Of a stretch of DNA of 36,146 nucleotides, positions 24,355 through 31,268 are shown in pieces. The notes under the pieces are model-generated. The model did no database searches. It worked only from the letters and a program-made list of their open reading frames with translations, and was not told the DNA's origin. The position numbers and the translations under genes were made by a program. Origin of the DNA: CAZTGZ01 sp044339595 (GTDB lineage: Bacteria > Bacteroidota > Bacteroidia > NS11-12g > UBA9320); assembly GCA_044339595.1 (NCBI GenBank), contig JBIIVF010000008.1, positions 1 to 36,146 on the forward strand, read 5' to 3'. Positions within the stretch are counted from its first letter, which is position 1, and each line of letters starts with the position of its first letter.

Positions 24355-24442
24355 GTTTGGTTATTGATATTGGAACGACCATTTTGGTAAATGAATTGTA
24401 TGCATTCCAAAATAATCAGCAGAGAATTTAATGGACGAATTC

Positions 24443-24461
24443 TCCCTTGAAAGGGATTTTT
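24443..24461 (+). terminator. Small hairpin followed by T residues, unclear owner
   Basis: TCCCT-TGAA-AGGGA followed by TTTTT reads as a short intrinsic terminator on the plus strand, but both neighbouring genes run on the minus strand. It may end antisense transcription entering from the VWA gene side. The rest of 24355-24498 shows nothing else. Confidence 0.3.
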
Positions 24462-24498
24462 CAAAGTGATTTACAAGTTGTCGGTTTTGATTTAGAGA

Positions 24499-25224
24499 TC
24501 AATCCAAATGGAAATTCGCTGCCAACAAAGCAAGCGACACTCCCGCAGCTATCGAAATCAATTTGAGACGGGTGATTTTATGGTTGTCTGAATTTTCAAA
24601 TAGGATGGTGGTACTGATGTGTAGAAATACCCCTGCTACGACGGCCATCAATCCATAAAAAAATTGAGAATCTACAAAATCATTCAATTTTAGCAAATGA
24701 CTGAGCAAGGCGCCGGATGGAACCATTAATGCATAGGCGATGAGCCAAACATAGATGAATTTACTATCTTTACGACTGTGCTTTAGCACGGAAATCAAGG
24801 CGAAAGCCGCCGGGATTTCATGCAGGGCAATACCGAAAACGAAATTGTTCTGAACCTGCTTTTCGAAAATATTGGCACCTACCCCCATTCCTTCCATAAA
24901 GGCATGTGCACTCAAAGCGATGAAGACACTGTAGGGTACCTGATTGACTTCATGCAAATGTAAATGGCCATGCTCGATTCCCTTTGAAAATTGATCGATG
25001 ATGATTTGCAGAAAGAATCCGGCCAGCACATAATATCCGATGCTTTCGCCTCCGTGGTGATAGATCTCGGGCAAAATGTTCAGACTGCAAACGGAAATCA
25101 AAAACGCCCCGCTAAACGCAAGAAATAATTTGAGTTGGATGTGTTTTTCATCCTTGATCAGGGTGGCCGTGATGCCTCCAATCAATGGGAAAAAGAACAA
25201 TATAAAGATGATCCAAAAATTCAT
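24499..25224 (-). CDS. ZIP-family divalent metal transporter
   Basis: A 241-residue membrane protein with about eight helices. The metal path is recognisable: HAFMEGMGVG (His107, Glu111) in the fourth conserved helix and ALHEIPAAFAL (His135, Glu136) in the fifth. A histidine-rich loop, EHGHLHLHE (84-92), lies before them, as usual between helices 3 and 4. ZIP proteins carry zinc or iron into the cytoplasm. It is the last gene of an operon with PAP2 and a methyltransferase, and its start overlaps the PAP2 stop by four bases. The metal cannot be decided from sequence. Confidence 0.9.
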   Translation of the reverse strand: MNFWIIFILFFFPLIGGITATLIKDEKHIQLKLFLAFSGAFLISVCSLNILPEIYHHGGESIGYYVLAGFFLQIIIDQFSKGIEHGHLHLHEVNQVPYSVFIALSAHAFMEGMGVGANIFEKQVQNNFVFGIALHEIPAAFALISVLKHSRKDSKFIYVWLIAYALMVPSGALLSHLLKLNDFVDSQFFYGLMAVVAGVFLHISTTILFENSDNHKITRLKLISIAAGVSLALLAANFHLD

Positions 25225-25799
25225 GGTTGTGATTCTCTGAAAACAGGTTTAAAAATTTTCCATATCCATCCGCCGATCAGTATGCCGATTAACGCGCCAA
25301 AGATAACATCAAATGGGTAATGCACGCCTACGTAAACCTGTGCAAGTGCTATCAGAAATGCCCATGTAATCGACAGGGCATAGACCCTGATTTTTGGAAA
25401 CCATCGCGAAAAATATCCTCCAAACAACATGGCCAATCCGAAATGATTGGCCGCGTGTGCCGACACAAAACTGTATCCTGAACCGCAAGGTACGAGCAAA
25501 TTCAATCCTCCCTGAATGTTGGGGTCATTGCAAGGTCTGATGCGCATCACATAAGGTTTGATGATACCGGCACTGATGCCATCGCACATAAATACGATCA
25601 GGGCCGCCAATAACAGCATGATCCATGATTTTTTGTCCTTTTTGAAAGCAAGTGCAATGAGTATGATATAAAGCCAAATCCAGAAATATTTGTTCCTGAA
25701 ATGTGGGAGTATGGCATCAAAGAATGCATTCGACAGACCTTGATTGACCCACTGAAACAAGGCAGCATCCATTTCAAAAATCTGTACTACACTGTCCAT
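25221..25799 (-). CDS. PAP2-superfamily membrane phosphatase with variant catalytic motifs
   Basis: A 192-residue integral membrane protein of the phosphatidic acid phosphatase type 2 fold. Motif C1 is KPYVMRIRP (Lys81, Arg88). Motif C2, usually PSGH, is VSAH (Ser113, His115). Motif C3, usually SRxxxGxHxxxD, reads AQVYVGVHYPFD with Gln154 where the arginine is expected, while the catalytic His160 and Asp164 remain. Such variants occur in Bacteroidota PAP2 proteins. Substrates could be undecaprenyl or lipid phosphates. Its start overlaps the methyltransferase stop by 13 bases and its stop overlaps the ZIP start. Confidence 0.88.
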   Translation of the reverse strand: MDSVVQIFEMDAALFQWVNQGLSNAFFDAILPHFRNKYFWIWLYIILIALAFKKDKKSWIMLLLAALIVFMCDGISAGIIKPYVMRIRPCNDPNIQGGLNLLVPCGSGYSFVSAHAANHFGLAMLFGGYFSRWFPKIRVYALSITWAFLIALAQVYVGVHYPFDVIFGALIGILIGGWIWKIFKPVFRESQP

Positions 25800-26524
25800 G
25801 GTTTTTGAACAATCAAAATGGTTCGGGGAGAATGCAAGGCATCGAATGCAGAGAAAGTATAATCTCCATAAACGGAATGGGCTTCAAAACCACTGTTAAT
25901 CAGCATTTTAGAAAGGTCTTCAAGGCCATAAGCCTTTACTTTTTCTTGAAAATTCAAACTCAACTCCTCATCCTTAACATGGATGTCTTTCACAATGCAA
26001 TCTTGATCAATATTACGGCGAATGCTGAATTCTATATGGTGAATGGTTTTGGTTTCCTTTTCTTTGAGATGAGCCTGAACCCAATTCGGATTGAGATAAT
26101 CAAATACAAAATAGCCTCCCGGTTTCAGTTCTTGAAAGGTGACATCGAGCACATGCTGATTTTCTGCATCGGTTTCAAAATATCCGAAGCTGGTGAAAAG
26201 ACTCAGTACCACATCGAAATATTCCGATTTATACACCTGCTGCATATCCTGAATATCGAAATGTGCCAGTTTTCCGAAATATCGCTTCGCATGTTTGATG
26301 TTGTTGCTGCTAAGGTCGGTGCCTGTTACTTCAAAGCCCAATTTTCCTAAATACCCTGCATGCCTTCCGCGCCCGCATGCTTTATCCAGAATTTGAGTGC
26401 CCCGGTTCAAATGAATGCACTGCGTCAAATGCGTTAAAAATAAACGCGCCTCTTCATCATCTCTGTGTTTGTAGAGCATGTGATAATAAGGAGAATCAAA
26501 CCAGGAAGCATACCAACCGGACAT
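25787..26524 (-). CDS. Class I SAM-dependent methyltransferase
   Basis: A 245-residue soluble methyltransferase. Motif I is ILDKACGRGRHAGYLGKLGF (about 46-65), followed by VTGTDLSSNNI with the ribose-binding acidic residue, DVVLSLFTSFGYF (motif IV region) and LKPGGYFVFDYLNP (post-motif). The N-terminus WYASWFDSPYYHMLYKHRD is typical of a Bacteroidota subfamily of unknown substrate. It is the first gene of an operon with PAP2 and ZIP. Its -7 element ends only 4 bases before the ATG. Confidence 0.85.
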   Translation of the reverse strand: MSGWYASWFDSPYYHMLYKHRDDEEARLFLTHLTQCIHLNRGTQILDKACGRGRHAGYLGKLGFEVTGTDLSSNNIKHAKRYFGKLAHFDIQDMQQVYKSEYFDVVLSLFTSFGYFETDAENQHVLDVTFQELKPGGYFVFDYLNPNWVQAHLKEKETKTIHHIEFSIRRNIDQDCIVKDIHVKDEELSLNFQEKVKAYGLEDLSKMLINSGFEAHSVYGDYTFSAFDALHSPRTILIVQKPWTV

Positions 26525-26528
26525 CCCG

Positions 26529-26536
26529 CAAAGCTA
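26529..26536 (-). promoter_or_regulatory. Putative -7 element for the methyltransferase operon
   Basis: On the minus strand TAGCTTTG matches TAnnTTTG and ends 4 bases before the ATG at 26524, so the transcript would be nearly or fully leaderless. No TTG lies at 19-21 bases upstream. Confidence 0.35.
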
Positions 26537-26594
26537 CGAAGTTTGTCGATTTGAACCGGTCTTAAAGGTTTTTTTCAAAAAATAACTGAAATTG

Positions 26595-26617
26595 TGTAAC
26601 TAATTTCCGCCTCCGTC
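26595..26617 (+). promoter_or_regulatory. ECF-type promoter of the sigma factor operon
   Basis: TGTAAC (26595-26600) and CGTC (26614-26617, within CCGTCGTAT) resemble the AAC / CGTC elements recognised by ECF sigma factors, 22 bases before the sigma gene. The gap between AAC and CGTC is 13 bases, shorter than the 16 or so of well-studied ECF promoters. This suggests the factor activates its own operon. Confidence 0.45.
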
Positions 26618-26638
26618 GTATAAAAGGCAATAAACCCG

Positions 26639-27124
26639 ATGACCATACAGGAATACAACCAATGTGTATACGACTATTCGGATGCCCTGTTCAGGTTCAT
26701 ACAGAAAAATTTGAAAGACCAGATGGAAGCGGAAAATGTAGTACAAAATACTTTTGAAAAGCTGTGGATCAGAAGGGAAGACGTGGTGTATGAAACTGCG
26801 CGGCCTTTCATATTCAAAGTGGGCTACAACAACATGATCGATTTGATTCGGAAACGGAAACACGAAGTGGCGATGGATGCCGTTCCCGAGAAACATTATT
26901 GGGAAAATCAACCCGCTGCAGGATTAAAGGAAGCATTGAACAAGGCCCTGAACCGATTGCCGGAAAAGTTAAAAACAGTGGTTTTACTGCGCGATTACGA
27001 AGGACATGATTACCGCACCATTGGCACCATTACCGGTATGTCAGAAGCACAAGTAAAAATCAACATATTCAGAGCCCGAAAGGCACTCAAAGAATACATT
27101 GGAAGTATAGAAAGTGTGATGTAA
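26639..27124 (+). CDS. ECF-type RNA polymerase sigma factor
   Basis: This 161-residue protein has region 2 at about 10-75 (YSDALFRFIQKNLKDQMEAE, with the FIFKVGYNNMIDLIRKRKH DNA-melting helix) and region 4 at about 100-155 (LNRLPEKLKTVVLLRDYEGH, then the helix-turn-helix TIGTITGMSEAQVKINIFRA). The size is normal for a group IV sigma factor, and there is no C-terminal extension. The next gene encodes a likely membrane anti-sigma protein, followed by a barrel protein and DUF2541. An ECF-like promoter upstream suggests positive autoregulation. Confidence 0.92.
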   Translation: MTIQEYNQCVYDYSDALFRFIQKNLKDQMEAENVVQNTFEKLWIRREDVVYETARPFIFKVGYNNMIDLIRKRKHEVAMDAVPEKHYWENQPAAGLKEALNKALNRLPEKLKTVVLLRDYEGHDYRTIGTITGMSEAQVKINIFRARKALKEYIGSIESVM

Positions 27125-27129
27125 AGGAG
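27124..27129 (+). promoter_or_regulatory. Strong Shine-Dalgarno for the anti-sigma gene
   Basis: AAGGAG with a 7-base spacer to the ATG at 27137, overlapping the sigma stop. Few genes in this window have a clear Shine-Dalgarno, so this one may keep the regulator in step with the sigma factor. Confidence 0.45.
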
Positions 27130-27136
27130 AACCACC

Positions 27137-28000
27137 ATGAACTCGAATAAAAATATGGATACTAAAGTAAAGCTGCCTGAATTCACCCTTGAAAATAGAG
27201 AGATGATCCTCTTTGATTTGCTCGAAGGGAATTTTAGTCCGGCGGAAGCCAAAAAGGTGAGATACTTTATTGAGCAAAATGAAGACTGGCAGCAGGAGTG
27301 GATGTTGATGGAATCCTGTGTTTTGGCGCCGGATGAAGAGGTAGTTTTTATGAACAAAGCGGCATTGTTGAAATCAGAAGATGAGGCAGTACCTGTTATC
27401 ATACCCATGAAACGCTATTATTGGGTGGCGGCCGCTTCGATCATCTTTTTGGTTTCCTGGATTGTATTCAACCGAGAAGAAACCCGGCCGGTTCAACAAG
27501 ATTGGACTGCTAAAACCCCAATTGAAAAGCCAGATTCAAGTCAATTTGTACCGACCATTCCCAATGTAGTCATTGAAACCCCCAAGTCAACCCCCGCAAA
27601 AACCCTTGAAGAGCCACAAACCCCCGCTCCTCAAATTCGGCCGATGCTAACCCGGATTGTTTCATCGAAGAACGATCCGGAATTGAACGACATCGTGCGA
27701 AGATCACCCGCAATTTCTCAAGAAAAAACCCCTACTGTAGCCCAAATGCTGCCGGTAGAACCCGTCATGGCGCCTGCCATCGTTGAAGAACAGGCTCCTG
27801 AAGTTGCTTGGACGATCTCCTATGCAAAATCCAAATTAAAAGAAGAATGGAACAATTTGTTGCAACCATACAGTCACCCAAAGCTGACCTTTAAACGTGG
27901 GGTGTCCAAAAATAATCCTGTGGTATGGGTTACCCTGAGCACACAAGCTTATGAAGCCAATGCCGCTTTTGTTTTAAAAACAAATCATCAAAACCCTTAA
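27137..28000 (+). CDS. Putative membrane anti-sigma factor
   Basis: A 287-residue protein. The cytoplasmic N-terminus (ENREMILFDLLEGNFSPAEA then VRYFIEQNEDWQQEWMLMES) resembles the short helical domain of Bacteroidota anti-sigma proteins, including the D-E-E-V-V-F-x-N-K-x-x-L segment (66-78). One membrane helix spans 93-111 (RYYWVAAASIIFLVSWIVF). A proline/threonine-rich periplasmic linker (about 120-210) leads to a C-terminal domain I do not recognise. It has no HxxxCxxC zinc motif. Position directly after the sigma gene and topology support an anti-sigma role; this is inferred. The linker suggests it senses something at the envelope. Confidence 0.7.
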   Translation: MNSNKNMDTKVKLPEFTLENREMILFDLLEGNFSPAEAKKVRYFIEQNEDWQQEWMLMESCVLAPDEEVVFMNKAALLKSEDEAVPVIIPMKRYYWVAAASIIFLVSWIVFNREETRPVQQDWTAKTPIEKPDSSQFVPTIPNVVIETPKSTPAKTLEEPQTPAPQIRPMLTRIVSSKNDPELNDIVRRSPAISQEKTPTVAQMLPVEPVMAPAIVEEQAPEVAWTISYAKSKLKEEWNNLLQPYSHPKLTFKRGVSKNNPVVWVTLSTQAYEANAAFVLKTNHQNP

Positions 28001-28010
28001 TATTTATATC

Positions 28011-28889
28011 ATGAAAACCAGATTAATCCTTTTATGTGCGGCATTTTCGCTGCTCACCTTGAATGGTATCGCACAGACAGATACCACATCAAACGAGCCG
28101 ATCATCATTGATGGCAAAAGGTTCAAAATTGTTATTTATGAAAAGGGGAAGGGCAGTGATAGCCTTTCCGGAAATGAAGAAATTCGGATCATCACCAAAG
28201 ACGAAGATGTGGTGATTAAAGATGAGGATGACAAAAAATCAAATATTCCGGTTCAACCCAAATTGGTGGTTACTGAATGGAATGTTCTTGAACTCGGTTT
28301 GAATAACGCGCTCAGCAGCAATGGATTCGAAATGCCGACTTCCTTTGCCCTCATGGAGGTTGACCGGGCACGTTCCATTAACTTTCACTGGGGCTTTGTT
28401 CAACAAGGTTTGAATTTGCATAAAGGCAAGTTGCGTTTGGTCTATGGATTGGGCATAGAGTTCAACAACTATCGTTTTACGAACAACATAGATTTGGTGA
28501 AAAATTCCAGTCCATTGGAAGCAACGGTGATTACCGACCGTGATTATGCCAAGAACAAATTGGTTACGCAATACCTCACGGTTCCGTTGATATTGAATTA
28601 TAAATCAAAACCCAATGACGAAGAACATTCCTTTAATTTTTCAGCAGGTGTGCAGGCCGGATATTTAATTGGCAGCCATCAAAAGCAGAAATGGTACGAT
28701 GGCGGTAAGGAAAAGCGCAAAGTTCGCGACGATTTTAACTTGTCTGATTATCGCTTCGGATATATGGTGAGCTTCGGATATGGCAATTTTAATTTGTATG
28801 CAAAATACTATCCTACGCCTATGTTTCAGGATGGGGATGGTCAGGAATTGAATACCGCGGCAGCCGGTTTGGTGCTTTCAGGTTTTTAA
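28011..28889 (+). CDS. Outer-membrane beta-barrel protein of the ECF operon
   Basis: A 292-residue protein with a Sec signal (MKTRLILLCAAFSLLTLNGI, cleaved near AQT). An acidic stretch (ITKDEDVVIKDEDDKKS, about 63-79) precedes about 200 residues of alternating strands: FHWGFVQQGLNLHKGKLRLV, YGLGIEFNNYRF, QYLTVPLILNY and FNFSAGVQAGYLIG, ending GLVLSGF. This matches porin-like barrels of the PorT/OMP_b-brl type in Bacteroidota. The gene starts 10 bases after the anti-sigma gene. Ligand and function are unknown; as an ECF-operon member it may be part of the envelope response or the sensing pathway. Confidence 0.8.
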   Translation: MKTRLILLCAAFSLLTLNGIAQTDTTSNEPIIIDGKRFKIVIYEKGKGSDSLSGNEEIRIITKDEDVVIKDEDDKKSNIPVQPKLVVTEWNVLELGLNNALSSNGFEMPTSFALMEVDRARSINFHWGFVQQGLNLHKGKLRLVYGLGIEFNNYRFTNNIDLVKNSSPLEATVITDRDYAKNKLVTQYLTVPLILNYKSKPNDEEHSFNFSAGVQAGYLIGSHQKQKWYDGGKEKRKVRDDFNLSDYRFGYMVSFGYGNFNLYAKYYPTPMFQDGDGQELNTAAAGLVLSGF

Positions 28890-28937
28890 AATCCGACTGA
28901 GATGCAACCCTTTTATCTTTCAAAAGACCAAAAGGAT

Positions 28938-29330
28938 ATGAAAGCAAGTAAAATAATATTGATTTTAGTGGCCTTGTTTCTCGCGTTGGGGAGTCAGGCT
29001 CAACGCGGGAAATGGCAATTGTTGGGAGAACGCACGGTGACTGACCGCTTAGATCACGACGTCATTCGGGTGACTGCCGCCAAGGGAGATTTTAAAGCAA
29101 TACAAATCCGTGTGAAAGGAGCTTCAGTAGATTTCCATAAAGTGATTGTAGTATACGGAAATGGCATGCGTCAGGAAATAGAGTTGCGTCATACCATCCC
29201 CTCCGGCGGATCCTCAAGGGTTATTGATTTGGCGGGGCATGATCGCCACATCCGCGAAATTGAATGTTGGTATGATGCCAATACCATCAAGGGCAGAAAG
29301 GCCTTGGTAAGGATTTGGGGAAGGCATTAA
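28938..29330 (+). CDS. DUF2541 family secreted protein
   Basis: A 130-residue protein with a signal peptide (MKASKIILILVALFLALGSQ, cleaved near AQR). The mature part is the DUF2541 domain: WQLLGERTVTDRLDHDVIRV (13-32 of the mature form), then FKAIQIRVKGASVDFHKVIV, GGSSRVIDLAGHDRHIREIE and ALVRIWGR. E. coli relatives (YaaI/YdgA-like small periplasmic proteins) have no known activity. The ATG at 28938 is chosen because it begins the signal peptide. It is the fourth gene of the ECF operon, 48 bases after the barrel gene. Confidence 0.8.
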   Translation: MKASKIILILVALFLALGSQAQRGKWQLLGERTVTDRLDHDVIRVTAAKGDFKAIQIRVKGASVDFHKVIVVYGNGMRQEIELRHTIPSGGSSRVIDLAGHDRHIREIECWYDANTIKGRKALVRIWGRH

Positions 29331-29437
29331 TTCCGAAAGCAGACATAGAAGCTAGCCTATTTACTTTGATGGATGGAGTCAAATGTATGATTTTGTAAAA
29401 TTCATTGAGAGGACTAAAATTAAAGACTGAGGTCGAT

Positions 29438-30055
29438 TTAAAACGCCAAACCGACACCGCAAAACACCCTTGAATTCATTCCGGTAATATAGGGTCTGAA
29501 AGGAATCAGATCGAGCCAATACGCTTCAAAATCATATCCGGCAGATTGTTGAATTCGCATGGAATATCCAAAATCGACATTGAATCCACTTTTGGTCATT
29601 TTCTGATAGCCGAAAATATATCCGGCAGATATGGCCCGACCCCAAACCGGTATGATCTCAAATTGACTGGACATTTCATCAAGCATAAAACTGCTCACTT
29701 CACCTTCAAAATGACTGGCATGAATCGCAAAACCATGAAAAATACCATTCATGGGTAACGTGTTCTTTTTGAGATATTTACGATATTCAATTTGAAGACT
29801 TCGCTCCCGGAAATTTTCTGACCCGTTGTGGTTCGAAAACATGTCATTCTTTCGAAATACCATTTGGCCTTTGATGCTGCTGTAACGGTCATTCCATTTT
29901 CCCACTACGTATTCGTAGCCCATGGATCCACCTTCAATTACCGGAAATATTCTCGCATTCTGATTATATATCACGGTGTCTTGTGCCAAAACAAGTGGTT
30001 GGTTGATGAGTTGAAGACCCCAAATCAAGGACAAAAAAACGATGTTAAAACGCAT
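29438..30055 (-). CDS. DUF3575-like outer-membrane barrel protein, single barrel
   Basis: A 205-residue protein with a signal peptide (MRFNIVFLSLIWGLQLINQ, cleaved near VLAQD). The mature part has eight or so strands, with the family-like stretch RSLQIEYRKYLKKNTLPMNG then IFHGFAIHASHFEG and a closing strand RVFCGVGLAF ending in Phe. It starts 11 bases inside the 3' end of the upstream double-barrel gene, so they share a transcript. I chose the ATG at 30055, since the longer frame begins at TTG. Confidence 0.65.
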   Translation of the reverse strand: MRFNIVFLSLIWGLQLINQPLVLAQDTVIYNQNARIFPVIEGGSMGYEYVVGKWNDRYSSIKGQMVFRKNDMFSNHNGSENFRERSLQIEYRKYLKKNTLPMNGIFHGFAIHASHFEGEVSSFMLDEMSSQFEIIPVWGRAISAGYIFGYQKMTKSGFNVDFGYSMRIQQSAGYDFEAYWLDLIPFRPYITGMNSRVFCGVGLAF

Positions 30056-31223
30056 AACCAATTTTTAAGAATAATTTGTTGTAAGTGCCGTTGTTAAAAT
30101 TTAATCTAAAATTACCCATTCTGGAAGCTTCCACCTGTGGTGCATTTCCGAAACGAATACCGCTGTTTCCATTGATATCCAGAAAAATACCCGATGAAGA
30201 CATGAAAACATAGCCATATTGCATTCCGAAAGCGAATTGATCTTTGATGGTCGAAAATTCATGTTCGATGGGCAATAGGAACGATCTTTCAATGACTTCG
30301 AGATGATTATATTCTGTAAAAATGCCGAGATTAAATCCTGCCAATGCTTTTTTAGTGAATTTGCGGGCACCTAACTTTATCCCTTGAAAGGACATAATCT
30401 GTGTCTCAGAAGAGAAAAAATTGTTGTTGAATTTATCTTCGTGATACCAGGCATCTACGGTCCAGTTAATACGGTCCTTGGAGGTGAAGGAAAAACCGCC
30501 GGTTAACCCGGTACCTTCTAAAAAAATGGAAATTGGATTGATCCAAACGGAGGCTTTCAAGTTTGGTTTTGCGCTCGCTTTCGTCGTGTCCTTAGCTACC
30601 GTTAATTTTTTAAAAACAGGGGTCATCATTGAAAATTGCAATATGCCATAAAGTTTTCGGCTATACATATTGGATATTTCAAATGAGTAAGGCGCGGTTT
30701 CATTCATGGTTCGATATCCAAGGCCGGCAATCACTGCGTATTGGATTTTTTTCTTGAATTCGCCCTGATAACCCGAGATATAAAAAAGCTGTGCACTTCT
30801 GAATTTGAATTGTTTGTTAAATCGAATCGGGGTAATGTTGTTCTGAATGCTGTAATTCAACACTTCCTGTGAATGTCCAACTCCTGCACCCATGAAGGCG
30901 CCACTGAGCCAATGGGTTTGGTTTACATATTTTCTAATTTGAATCTGCGCATTAAACCCTTTCAATGAATTAAACTGATGCTGCACATCCTTCATCAGAT
31001 AAGTGGCCGGGTTGCCAAAAGAAGATGCGGTATTTCCATAAACCTGCACCATTGAGAGATTGGTTTGCCAGGTAAGATTCTTTTTTAAAGGTTTTTCTAT
31101 ACCAATATTCCATCTGCCATTTAAGTTGAAAACCGGATCTGTTTTGAGCACAAAGGATGGGGTTTGCTGTGGGTAGACAGCAAGAGAGTAAACAATTAAA
31201 AACAAAGCAAATAGGGTCTTCAT
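30045..31223 (-). CDS. Outer-membrane protein with two tandem barrel-like modules
   Basis: A 392-residue protein with a signal peptide (MKTLFALFLIVYSLAVYPQ). Residues about 22-200 and 220-392 look like two copies of the same fold: GFNAQIQIRKYVNQTHWLSG and FMGAGVGHSQEV in the first, QGIKLGARKFTKKALAGFN and LGIFTEYNHLEV in the second, each after a strand run starting with an [N/V]LK..[D/N]P pattern. It ends LKIGYAF, a terminal Phe as in exported barrels. The single-barrel gene downstream shows the same pattern. Function is unknown. A TAAATTTG -7 box lies 31 bases upstream. Confidence 0.65.
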   Translation of the reverse strand: MKTLFALFLIVYSLAVYPQQTPSFVLKTDPVFNLNGRWNIGIEKPLKKNLTWQTNLSMVQVYGNTASSFGNPATYLMKDVQHQFNSLKGFNAQIQIRKYVNQTHWLSGAFMGAGVGHSQEVLNYSIQNNITPIRFNKQFKFRSAQLFYISGYQGEFKKKIQYAVIAGLGYRTMNETAPYSFEISNMYSRKLYGILQFSMMTPVFKKLTVAKDTTKASAKPNLKASVWINPISIFLEGTGLTGGFSFTSKDRINWTVDAWYHEDKFNNNFFSSETQIMSFQGIKLGARKFTKKALAGFNLGIFTEYNHLEVIERSFLLPIEHEFSTIKDQFAFGMQYGYVFMSSSGIFLDINGNSGIRFGNAPQVEASRMGNFRLNFNNGTYNKLFLKIGYAF

Positions 31224-31254
31224 AAATTCGAACCGAATAAAACTTTTAGTCTTC

Positions 31255-31262
31255 CAAATTTA
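31255..31262 (-). promoter_or_regulatory. Putative -7 element for the barrel pair
   Basis: TAAATTTG on the minus strand matches TAnnTTTG, 31 bases before the ATG at 31223. It makes the barrel pair a possible transcription unit separate from the L,D-transpeptidase gene that ends at 31269. Confidence 0.4.
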
Positions 31263-31268
31263 GCCAAT

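Noticed and set aside
26535..26560. GGTTCAAATC on the minus strand, like the T-loop of a tRNA
   Set aside because: Flanking bases (ACCGG and CGACA) do not form a T-stem, and no anticodon stem, acceptor stem or CCA follows in the expected places.
27597..27720. Proline/threonine-rich stretch in the anti-sigma gene as a repeat array
   Set aside because: It has biased composition but no regular period at DNA or protein level; it is read as a periplasmic linker.
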